From Butyricicoccus sp. (GTDB lineage Bacteria > Bacillota > Clostridia > Oscillospirales > Butyricicoccaceae), in assembly GCA_020025755.1 (NCBI GenBank), contig JAHHRO010000065.1, positions 1 through 7,963 of the forward strand: a DNA stretch of 7,963 nucleotides, given 5' to 3'. Position numbers and translations under genes: made by a program. Below are positions 1 through 5,904 of the stretch, in pieces (positions within the stretch are counted from its first letter, which is position 1; every line of letters begins with the position of its first letter). The notes under the pieces were generated by a model. The model did not search any database, was not told the DNA's origin, and saw only the letters and a list, made by a program, of their open reading frames with translations.

Positions 1-911
1 AGATGGACGGCGCGATCCTCGTTGTTTCTTCTGCAGACGGCCCGATGCCTCAGACCCGTGAGCACATCCTGCTCGCTCGTCAGGTAGGCGTTCCGTATAT
101 CGTTGTATTCATGAACAAGGTTGACCAGGTTGACGATCCTGAGCTGCTCGACCTCGTAGAGATGGAGATCCGTGATCTGCTGTCCACCTACGACTTCCCA
201 GGCGATGACACTCCGGTTATCCGTGGTTCCGCTCTGAACGTTCTGACCTGCGAGTCCAAGGATCCGGCTGCTCCGGAGTACGCTTGTGTTCGTGAGCTGA
301 TGGACGCTGTTGACAGCTACATTCCGGACCCGACTCGTAACGACGAGCTGCCGTTCCTGATGCCTGTCGAGGACGTATTCTCCATCACTGGTCGTGGTAC
401 TGTTGCTACCGGTCGTGTAGAGCGTGGCGTTCTGAAGCTGAGTGAGGAAGTCGAGATCGTAGGTCTGATGGACGCTCCTCGCAAGACTGTTGTAACTGGT
501 ATCGAAATGTTCCGCAAGCTGCTGGACTACGCTGAGGCTGGTGACAACATCGGTGCTCTGCTCCGTGGTATCCAGAAGACTGATATCGAGCGTGGCCAGG
601 TTCTGGCTAAGCCGGGTACCATTCATCCGCACACCAAGTTCAAGGGTCAGGTATACGTTCTGAAGAAGGAAGAGGGCGGCCGTCATACTCCTTTCTTCAA
701 CAACTACCGTCCGCAGTTCTACTTCCGTACAACTGACGTAACTGGCGTAATCGCTCTGCCGGAAGGCACTGAGATGTGCATGCCTGGCGATAACGTTGAG
801 ATGGACGTTGAGCTGATCACTCCTATCGCAATCGAAGAAGGTCTGCGTTTCGCTATCCGTGAGGGTGGCCGTACCGTAGGTTCTGGTGTCGTTGTAAAGG
901 TTAACGAGTAA
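1..911 (+). CDS. tuf: Elongation factor Tu, 5'-truncated by window edge
   Basis: EF-Tu is the GTPase that carries aminoacyl-tRNA to the ribosomal A site in the cytoplasm. The first complete codon is at position 3, and 302 residues remain. By alignment from memory with E. coli EF-Tu, the first visible Met matches about residue 98, so roughly 97 residues (P-loop, switch I, DCPGH) lie outside the window. The visible part holds the rest of the GTPase domain, with guanine-specificity motif NKVD (visible residues 38-41) and the GSAL motif at about 76-79. Domains 2 and 3 follow, with GRGTVATGRVERG and the conserved end GLRFAIREGGRTVGSGVV. The stop is TAA at 909-911. Codon use is strongly biased (CGT, CTG, GTT, GGT), as expected of a very highly expressed gene, and unlike the genes that follow. 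A perfect hairpin begins 14 nt after the stop. The frame is unbroken and identity is not in doubt; whether this is the only tuf copy cannot be told. Confidence 0.98.
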   Translation, partial: MDGAILVVSSADGPMPQTREHILLARQVGVPYIVVFMNKVDQVDDPELLDLVEMEIRDLLSTYDFPGDDTPVIRGSALNVLTCESKDPAAPEYACVRELMDAVDSYIPDPTRNDELPFLMPVEDVFSITGRGTVATGRVERGVLKLSEEVEIVGLMDAPRKTVVTGIEMFRKLLDYAEAGDNIGALLRGIQKTDIERGQVLAKPGTIHPHTKFKGQVYVLKKEEGGRHTPFFNNYRPQFYFRTTDVTGVIALPEGTEMCMPGDNVEMDVELITPIAIEEGLRFAIREGGRTVGSGVVVKVNE

Positions 912-924
912 TTCGTGATTTTTC

Positions 925-953
925 AAAGCCCCTGCCGAAAGGCAGGGGCTTTT
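925..953 (+). terminator. Intrinsic terminator after tuf, copy 1 of a 29-nt direct repeat
   Basis: There is a perfect 12-bp stem, AAAGCCCCTGCC (925-936) with GGCAGGGGCTTT (941-952), closed by a GAAA tetraloop of the GNRA type. The stem is very stable, but the T-run is short: four T, then GAG. It lies 14 nt after the tuf stop, so its natural role is to end tuf transcription. The same 29 nt recur exactly at 1169-1197, where the T-run is longer. Confidence 0.85.
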
Positions 954-954
954 G

Positions 955-1166
955 AGTCTGTCGAAAAATTTCGACAGACTTTCCAGGGGAATCCAATCCC
1001 CCTGGATACAGAGGCGGTTCCGGGAGAAACCGCCTCTGATACCTCCGGTTTCGCGCCCGATGGCGCGGGTCGATGGCAAAATCCAAGGCGCATGTCCTTG
1101 GATTTTGAAAATTTAAAGTCGCTCCGCTCCAGATAAAACGGACACAGAGACTTTTTTTGACATGCT
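955..1166. repeat. Multi-hairpin non-coding element between duplicated terminators (MITE-like)
   Basis: This block fills most of the gene-free stretch 912-1260. It contains five consecutive inverted repeats: 955-966/969-980 (12 bp perfect, 2-nt centre), 983-989/999-1005 (7 bp), 1009-1019/1028-1038 (11 bp perfect), 1052-1057/1062-1067 (6 bp GC, CGAT loop) and 1077-1088/1096-1107 (12 bp perfect). Its two ends resemble each other in inverted orientation: AGTCTGTCGAAAAA (955-968) against the complement of 1153-1166, AGCATGTCAAAAAA, matching at 11 of 14 positions. No convincing ORF is present and no transposase is encoded. I infer a non-autonomous repeat of the MITE or intergenic-repeat kind, or a structured RNA. 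No short target-site duplication is visible directly outside 955 and 1166. The type assignment depends on whether copies exist elsewhere in the genome, which cannot be seen here. Confidence 0.55.
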
Positions 1167-1168
1167 GT

Positions 1169-1199
1169 AAAGCCCCTGCCGAAAGGCAGGGGCTTTTTT
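1169..1199 (+). terminator. Intrinsic terminator, copy 2 of the 29-nt direct repeat
   Basis: It has the same 12-bp stem and GAAA loop as 925-953 (arms 1169-1180 and 1185-1196), but is followed by six T (1194-1199), so it is the better terminator of the two. It stands 244 nt downstream of the first copy. It would stop any read-through from tuf or from the hairpin block before the next forward gene. Confidence 0.8.
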
Positions 1200-1245
1200 C
1201 ATTGTGCAAAATACACATCCTTATTTCTCAGGCATAAGATGAAAC

Positions 1246-1255
1246 AGGGAGGTGG
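1246..1255 (+). promoter_or_regulatory. Ribosome binding site that sets the start at GTG 1261
   Basis: The purine-rich stretch AGGGAGGTGG ends five bases before GTG 1261, a normal spacing for a Shine-Dalgarno site. The alternative in-frame GTG at 1252 lies inside this site and so cannot use it. This favours 1261 as the start of the small membrane-protein gene. Confidence 0.7.
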
Positions 1256-1260
1256 ATCAA

Positions 1261-1608
1261 GTGAGCTTCACCGGACAATGTATCATTGGAACGCTGGCAG
1301 CGATCGGCTTTATTTGCATTTTGAAAATGGGATATGATATAATCTTTAATAGTATGGTGTGCCCAAAGGGAAAAGCCGTGTTGTATCTCTATGCCCCTCA
1401 AGAGGAAATAGAGGCAAGGCAGCTGCTTCGCCTTGCGGTTCTGGCACGCCGGATCTATTTACCGGGCATGCAGATCTATTGGATTGATACGGGGGAATCG
1501 TGGTCGGAATGTCCGATCCCAGAGACAGAGCAGAAAGGAAATCAGGAACGTGCAGGAAGTACAAACGATTCAGGGAACGGTCACACAGATCGTATTTCAG
1601 AATATTGA
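1261..1608 (+). CDS. Small membrane-anchored protein of unknown function, upstream of recD2
   Basis: I do not recognise this 115-residue protein. GTG 1261 is chosen because the AGGGAGGTGG site sits 5 nt upstream. Residues about 5-28 (CIIGTLAAIGFICILKMGY and onwards) form one hydrophobic segment, an N-terminal membrane anchor. A short soluble part follows, in which hydrophobic KAVLYLYA leads into a charged, leucine-rich helix (EEIEARQLLRLAVLARRIYL) and then MQIYWIDTGES. That alternation suggests a small alpha/beta fold on the cytoplasmic side, but this is inference. The last 40 or so residues are polar and look disordered. The final 59 nt overlap the start of recD2 in another frame, so the two may be translationally coupled. 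A strong promoter-like site lies inside the gene at 1314-1343. A shorter start at ATG 1354 would remove the anchor but has no obvious ribosome site. Confidence 0.65.
   Translation: MSFTGQCIIGTLAAIGFICILKMGYDIIFNSMVCPKGKAVLYLYAPQEEIEARQLLRLAVLARRIYLPGMQIYWIDTGESWSECPIPETEQKGNQERAGSTNDSGNGHTDRISEY
1314..1343 (+). promoter_or_regulatory. Candidate promoter inside the small membrane-protein gene
   Basis: The site has TTGCAT (1314-1319), an 18-nt spacer and a consensus TATAAT (1338-1343), with the extended -10 dinucleotide TG at 1335-1336. Transcription would begin near 1350, about 200 nt ahead of the recD2 start, so it could give recD2-comF their own promoter. It is also coding sequence for the small protein, so part of the match may be chance. 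Confidence 0.45.
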
Positions 1609-3796
1609 AAATGGCTATGTTGTTCTGCGTATGCTTGCGCGAGATGGCGAGGAGGTCACCGTTACCGGTGCGATCCCGAATTTAGGATTGGGAGAGGAGC
1701 TGATCTGCTGCGGACAGTGGATCACGCACCCTTCCTATGGAGAGCAGTTCAAGGCGGACAGTGTCGAACGCCGCCTGCCAGAATCCGCGCGAGGGGTGGC
1801 AGAATACTTGGGGTCAGGTCTGATTCGCGGCATTGGGCCCAAGCTGGCTGCTCGCATTGCAGAAGCCTTTGGCGCAGAGGCCTTCGATATCCTGCAAAAT
1901 GAGCCGGAACGCCTGACCGAGATCCGCGGTATCACGGCGCGTAAGGCGCGAGATATCGGAAAGCAATTCACCCAGATGAGCGAGATGCGTTTGCTCATGG
2001 ATTTTTTGACGGAGAACAATCTGCCCGTGTCGCTGACACCGCTTCTGTATAAGCGGCTGGGCGTGGCAGCTGTCGATGCGCTCAATGAAAATCCCTATTT
2101 GCTGTGTGATGAGTATTACGGAGTAGAATTTCAGCTCGCGGATCAGCTGGCGGAAAATCTGGAGATTCCAAGGCTGGCGACCGAGCGGTGTGATGCTGCG
2201 ATCCTGTATACCATGCGATTCAATCTGGATAATGGACATACCTTCATTCCGGTGGAAAAGCTCGTGCAGGCAACTGTGAACCTGTTATCCGATGATGAGA
2301 CGCAGATCGAACCGGAACGGATCGAGGAGGGCATTGCACGGCTGGAGGGAACGGGACAGCTTGTGCGTGAGTTCATCTGTAAGAGGGACGCTGTGTATCT
2401 CTATGCAATGCATGAGGCGGAGGATTATCTGGCAGAAAATCTGGGTGAAATGGCAAAGCGAGAGTATCGCTATGATTTCGATGTCGAGGAACTGGTTGCC
2501 ACGTTGGAAGCGGATTCTGAGATCGATTATGCGCCCCTGCAAAGACAGGCGATCGTTGCAGCAGGTAAATATGGGGTGACGATCCTGACTGGTGGTCCCG
2601 GTACCGGTAAGACCACGACCGTGCGCGGCATGCTCGATCTCTATGAGGCATTGGGACTGCAAGTCTTATTGGCTGCCCCGACAGGACGCGCGGCAAAGCG
2701 TTTGTCTGAGCTGTGCGGCATGGAGGCAAAGACCATCCATCGCTTGCTGGAGGCAGGATATACCGCAGGCGCAAGCAGGCTGACCTTCCAGCGTTGTGCT
2801 ACCAATCCGCTCGAATGTGATGTTGTGGTACTTGATGAGGTATCTATGGTGGATGTGGTGCTGATGCAGGCACTGCTTGAAGCACTGCCCTATGGGGCGC
2901 GGCTGGTGCTTGTGGGAGACGCAGATCAGCTGCCGCCTGTGGGACCTGGCAATTTCCTGCGCGATCTGATCGGATCGGGCTGCGTTCCGGTCATTGAGCT
3001 GACTGAGATCTTCCGGCAGGCGCAAAAAAGTGATATCGTTATGAACGCCCATGCGATCAATCTGGGTGAAATGCCAAAGGCGTCTGGAAAAGATGGGGAT
3101 TTCTTTATCATGCGTAAGGAAAATACCGCGGATATCATGTCGACAGTCGTTGGATTGTGCCAAAAGCGTCTGCCGACATACTATGGGCTGTCTGCCAGCC
3201 AGATTCAGGTGCTGACACCGGCAAGAAGGCAGGGGGCAGGCACCATTCCGCTTAACCGTATGCTTCAGGAAGCACTCAATCCACCGATGGATGGCAAGCC
3301 GGAAAAACGGTTTGGGGATGTGATCTTCCGCGAGGGCGACCGCGTGATGCAGATCCGAAACAATTATGATATCGTTTGGGAAAGTGTAGATGGATCGGAA
3401 ACGGGGACAGGCATGTTCAATGGGGATGTGGGAGAGATCATACAGATCTCCACCGCACAGGAATGCCTTGTTGTGCGCTTTGATGATAAGCTGGCAACCT
3501 ATATGTTCGATATGCTGGGAGAATTGGAACTTGCCTATGCGATGACGGTACATAAGGCACAGGGCAGCGAATTTGATGCGGTCGTGGTAGCGGTCTCGCG
3601 CGAGATGTCGCGCCGTCTGCTGACGCGCTCGATCCTGTATACCGCGATCACACGCGCCAAGAAGCTGCTTGTGCTGGTCGGCAATGGGGATGCGATCACC
3701 TATATGGTGCAGACCAATGCACGAAATAAGCGTTACTCTGCGCTTCGTACCCGTCTCCGCCGCAATGAGGAGATGCAGGAGGAGGGCGAAGAATGA
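1550..3796 (+). CDS. recD2: RecD2-type ATP-dependent 5'-3' DNA helicase (superfamily 1)
   Basis: RecD2 enzymes are 5'-3' DNA helicases that act in replication and repair without RecBC. From GTG 1550 the protein has 748 residues, within the family's usual 700-800. Its opening (IQGTVTQIVFQNIENGYVV) matches the typical RecD2 N-terminal domain. A helix-hairpin-helix region lies at about 87-138 (IRGIGPKLAARI, IRGITARKARDI). Helicase motifs follow in order: Walker A GGPGTGKTT (348-356), Ia AAPTGRAAKR (375-384), Walker B with D429-E430, GDADQLPPVG (456-465), VLTPARRQGAGT (554-565), GDRVMQ (596-601), VHKAQGSEFD (667-676) and YTAITRAK (697-704). The ORF is open further upstream to 1433, but that extension is the frame of the small membrane gene read out of phase and lacks family similarity. 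A weak AAAGGA lies 10 nt before GTG 1550. All catalytic motifs are intact. comF starts on its stop codon. Confidence 0.95.
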   Translation: MQEVQTIQGTVTQIVFQNIENGYVVLRMLARDGEEVTVTGAIPNLGLGEELICCGQWITHPSYGEQFKADSVERRLPESARGVAEYLGSGLIRGIGPKLAARIAEAFGAEAFDILQNEPERLTEIRGITARKARDIGKQFTQMSEMRLLMDFLTENNLPVSLTPLLYKRLGVAAVDALNENPYLLCDEYYGVEFQLADQLAENLEIPRLATERCDAAILYTMRFNLDNGHTFIPVEKLVQATVNLLSDDETQIEPERIEEGIARLEGTGQLVREFICKRDAVYLYAMHEAEDYLAENLGEMAKREYRYDFDVEELVATLEADSEIDYAPLQRQAIVAAGKYGVTILTGGPGTGKTTTVRGMLDLYEALGLQVLLAAPTGRAAKRLSELCGMEAKTIHRLLEAGYTAGASRLTFQRCATNPLECDVVVLDEVSMVDVVLMQALLEALPYGARLVLVGDADQLPPVGPGNFLRDLIGSGCVPVIELTEIFRQAQKSDIVMNAHAINLGEMPKASGKDGDFFIMRKENTADIMSTVVGLCQKRLPTYYGLSASQIQVLTPARRQGAGTIPLNRMLQEALNPPMDGKPEKRFGDVIFREGDRVMQIRNNYDIVWESVDGSETGTGMFNGDVGEIIQISTAQECLVVRFDDKLATYMFDMLGELELAYAMTVHKAQGSEFDAVVVAVSREMSRRLLTRSILYTAITRAKKLLVLVGNGDAITYMVQTNARNKRYSALRTRLRRNEEMQEEGEE

Positions 3797-4434
3797 GCCG
3801 CCTGTTGGAGTTGCTGTTTCCACCGCGCTGTGTGCTGTGCCGCGGTACGGTGGCGGAGGGAGAGCAGATTTGTGAGGTCTGTGCCGCAGAGATACAGACG
3901 CAGTATGCCATGCGGAAAGGGATCGCTGTTGCAGGATGCAGCGATTCTTTTTCACCGCTGCAATACAAGGGGAAGGTGCGCCGTGCGCTGCTGACCTGTA
4001 AGCATGGGCAGAAAAACGGAATGGGTGAATGGGGCAGTGCACAGATTACCGCCTGTCTTGCGGCGTTCGTACCGGATTGGAAGCCGGATTGTGTGACCTA
4101 TATCCCAACCACGCTTCCGCACTGGTGGAAGCGTGGCTTTTATCTGCCAGCTATCTTTGCCAGAAAGGTGGCTGCGCATTATGGTCTCGCCTGCGTCCCG
4201 ACCCTGCGCCGGAAGTGGTTTGCAAAGTCTCAGCTTCGCATGCGCTCCACACAGGAGCGGCAGGAAAATGCGAGACATACCTATTTTCCGCGTAAAGGCA
4301 TCGACTTGACAGGGAAACGAGTCATACTGATTGATGATGTTTTGACAACCGGTGCTACAGCGCGTGCCTGTGCCGCGCTCCTACATGAGATGGGAGCCGC
4401 AGAGGTTTTTTTCGTGAGCTTGGCAAAAGCATAA
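3793..4434 (+). CDS. comF: ComF-family phosphoribosyltransferase-like protein
   Basis: ComF/ComFC proteins are needed for uptake of single-stranded DNA in naturally competent bacteria, but they are widespread in species not known to be competent. The 213-residue protein has the expected layout. A four-cysteine zinc site near the N-terminus (C13-x2-C16, C27-x2-C30) follows the typical LLFPPRC opening. A central PRT fold comes next, then the PRPP-binding loop VILIDDVLTTGAT at 177-189 with its paired aspartates D181-D182. The ATG overlaps the recD2 stop as ATGA (3793-3796), and purine-rich sequence at the recD2 end (GGAGGAGGGCGAAGA) supplies the ribosome site, so the two are almost certainly co-transcribed and coupled. 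comFA is not next to it, so a role in DNA uptake is only an inference. I see no terminator between its stop and the mreB promoter. Confidence 0.92.
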   Translation: MSRLLELLFPPRCVLCRGTVAEGEQICEVCAAEIQTQYAMRKGIAVAGCSDSFSPLQYKGKVRRALLTCKHGQKNGMGEWGSAQITACLAAFVPDWKPDCVTYIPTTLPHWWKRGFYLPAIFARKVAAHYGLACVPTLRRKWFAKSQLRMRSTQERQENARHTYFPRKGIDLTGKRVILIDDVLTTGATARACAALLHEMGAAEVFFVSLAKA

Positions 4435-4513
4435 AATACGCGGAAAAGTGCCGAGAAATAGCAGAAATACCGCATAGGATTCATAAATAATTGGTAAAAA
4501 ACGCAAACCGCTC

Positions 4514-4541
4514 TTGCATTTGCCTGAAATATCGGTATAAT
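4514..4541 (+). promoter_or_regulatory. Candidate sigma-A promoter of mreB
   Basis: TTGCAT (4514-4519) and TATAAT (4536-4541) are separated by 16 nt in an A/T-rich region after comF. A second TATAAT overlaps it at 4541-4546. Transcription would start near 4548, leaving a leader of about 70 nt before ATG 4620. No terminator precedes the site, so some read-through from recD2-comF is also possible. Confidence 0.6.
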
Positions 4542-4553
4542 ATAATTATTGAA

Positions 4554-4567
4554 GTCTATCCATAGAC
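4554..4567. promoter_or_regulatory. Inverted repeat at the mreB transcription start, possible operator
   Basis: GTCTAT and ATAGAC form perfect 6-bp arms separated by CC, 12 nt after the -10 box. The centre is too small for a stable RNA hairpin, so a dimeric repressor site is the more natural reading. No match to a named regulator is recognised, and a chance repeat of this size is possible. Confidence 0.3.
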
Positions 4568-4619
4568 GCAGACACGGGGCATATGCCTACAGAATTTGAA
4601 AAGGTTGGTTGGTCGCTTT

Positions 4620-5648
4620 ATGTTCTTTTCGAGCGATATTGGTATTGATCTCGGCACGGCTTCCGTGCTCGTTTATGTAAAGGGAAAGGGTGTCGTGCTG
4701 AACGAACCCTCTGTTGTTGCAGTAGATAAGCAAACCGGAAAAATTTTGTCCGTGGGAGAGAAAGCACAGAAGATGCTGGGGCGCACTCCCGGAAATATCG
4801 TTGCGATCCGTCCCATGCGTGAGGGTGTCATCTCTGACTATGAAATGACCGAGCGCATGATCAAGGAATTTATTCGTAAGGTCATCGGGTTTCGCCTCTT
4901 TAAGCCCAATGTAGTGATGTGCGTACCGTCCATCATTACCGAGGTCGAAGAGCGTGCTGTGATCGATGCTGGCACACAGGCTGGTGCAAAGCGCGTCTTT
5001 TTGATCGAAGAACCGCTTGCCGCTGCGATCGGTGCAGGTATCGATATCGCACAGCCAGACGGCAATATGATCGTGGACATCGGCGGCGGTACCACAGATA
5101 TTGCAGTCATCTCGCTGGGCGGTATCGTGGAATCGACCTCCATTAAAATCGCAGGCGATAAGTTTGACGAAGCCATTGTCAAGTATATCCGCCGTTCCCA
5201 CAATGCACTCATCGGTGAGCGTACCGCCGAGGATATCAAGATGGGGATTGGCTGTGTCTATCCGCGCCCTGAGGAGATCTCCATGGAAATCAAGGGACGC
5301 TGTCTGATGACCGGTCTGCCGCGTACCTTTACCGTGACCTCTACTGAGATCATGGAGGCATTCGAGGAGGTTACGACCTCGATCGTAGAAGCGGTGCATA
5401 CCGTGCTGGAGCGTACACCGCCAGAACTGACTGGTGATATCTCGACCAACGGGATCGTGATGACTGGCGGCGGTGCGCTGATTTGGGGCTTTGATAAGCT
5501 GATTGCCGCAAAGACGGGAATCCCGACCCATGTGGCAGAGGAAGCGATCTCCTGCGTGGCGTATGGTACGGGCAAGTGTCTTGACCAGCTGGGTGCAATG
5601 CAGGATGGCACGATGAATCTTTCCCGTCGCCGTCAGATGATGGGTTAA
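4620..5648 (+). CDS. mreB: MreB/Mbl-family rod-shape-determining actin homologue
   Basis: MreB-family proteins polymerise on ATP into membrane-bound filaments that guide peptidoglycan synthesis along the side wall. From ATG 4620 the protein has 342 residues, the normal size, and begins MFFSSDIGIDLGTA as expected for the family. The actin-fold nucleotide motifs are all present: phosphate-1 DIGIDLGTA (6-14), the IEEPLAAAIGAG segment with E130-E131, phosphate-2 DIGGGTTD (153-160) and the adenosine motif TGGGAL (282-287). The IEEP segment resembles MreB more than Mbl, but the gene stands alone without mreC or mreD, as Mbl or MreBH genes often do, so the paralogue is unsettled. Ribosome binding looks weak: the only AAGG lies 16 nt before the ATG. 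An in-frame TTG at 4596 would add eight residues that the family lacks. It has its own promoter and terminator, so it appears monocistronic. Confidence 0.95.
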   Translation: MFFSSDIGIDLGTASVLVYVKGKGVVLNEPSVVAVDKQTGKILSVGEKAQKMLGRTPGNIVAIRPMREGVISDYEMTERMIKEFIRKVIGFRLFKPNVVMCVPSIITEVEERAVIDAGTQAGAKRVFLIEEPLAAAIGAGIDIAQPDGNMIVDIGGGTTDIAVISLGGIVESTSIKIAGDKFDEAIVKYIRRSHNALIGERTAEDIKMGIGCVYPRPEEISMEIKGRCLMTGLPRTFTVTSTEIMEAFEEVTTSIVEAVHTVLERTPPELTGDISTNGIVMTGGGALIWGFDKLIAAKTGIPTHVAEEAISCVAYGTGKCLDQLGAMQDGTMNLSRRRQMMG

Positions 5649-5671
5649 ATCAAAAAAGTTGTTATATGGCA

Positions 5672-5709
5672 GGGTGGCATAGTCCGGGGACTATGCCGCC
5701 CCATTTTTT
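5672..5709 (+). terminator. Intrinsic terminator of mreB
   Basis: The 12-bp stem pairs 5672-5683 with 5690-5701 (one G-U pair at 5675/5698; core GGCATAGT with ACTATGCC). It has a CCGGGG loop and is followed closely by six T (5704-5709). It begins 23 nt after the mreB stop. Confidence 0.9.
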
Positions 5710-5755
5710 GTTACGCACAGGGAAAGATAGAGGAGTGAATGATAGGAGCAATGTA

Positions 5756-5821
5756 ATGGATGCAATATGTCATTTGATAAAAAATCCTGTTATACCTGTT
5801 ATAGAGGTAAGATGGCAATAA
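5756..5821 (+). CDS. Possible 21-codon small ORF, doubtful
   Basis: ATG 5756 opens a 21-residue reading frame ending in TAA at 5819-5821. AGGAG (5743-5747 region, TAGGAG) lies about 8 nt before it, a good distance. The peptide begins MDAICHLIKNP and contains PVIPVI, which comes from a 9-bp tandem repeat CCTGTTATA at 5786-5803. No family is recognised. It lies between two convergent terminators with no clear promoter, so it may be a chance ORF. Confidence 0.2.
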   Translation: MDAICHLIKNPVIPVIEVRWQ

Positions 5822-5852
5822 TCAATCAAAGACTATCTGCAAGCATAAAATT

Positions 5853-5901
5853 TAGACCGCATCTTTTGTTTCTGATTAGAGGAAACAAAAGATGCGGTCT
5901 A
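5853..5901 (-). terminator. Terminator hairpin of the AGCS symporter gene
   Basis: Perfect 20-bp arms (5853-5872 and 5882-5901) enclose a 9-nt loop. The hairpin begins 3 nt beyond the symporter stop codon on the reverse strand. The reverse-strand tail reads AATTTTATGC, with only a short T-run. Because the stem is perfect it could also block transcription arriving from the left, serving two convergent units. Confidence 0.75.
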
Positions 5902-5904
5902 TTG

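Noticed and set aside
915..1136. 73-codon forward ORF in the gene-free stretch after tuf
   Set aside because: It runs through the terminator and four other hairpins, has no ribosome site, and its composition follows the repeats rather than a protein.
1157..1162. Perfect TTGACA -35 box
   Set aside because: At 16-18 nt spacing the -10 position falls in the terminator hairpin (CGAAAG), so no promoter is formed. It belongs to the element's inverted end.
1433..1549. N-terminal extension of RecD2 from ATG 1433
   Set aside because: The extra 39 residues are the small membrane gene in another frame and do not resemble the RecD2 N-terminus, which fits GTG 1550.
2666..4042. 458-codon reverse ORF
   Set aside because: It is antisense to recD2 and comF, whose motifs are intact. 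It is rich in His, Cys and Arg and has no recognisable domain.
4596..4619. Earlier TTG start for mreB
   Set aside because: There is no ribosome site in front of it, and the eight added residues are absent from the family.
4587..5531. 314-codon reverse ORF
   Set aside because: It is antisense to mreB and arises from mreB's codon usage. The forward protein carries every expected motif.
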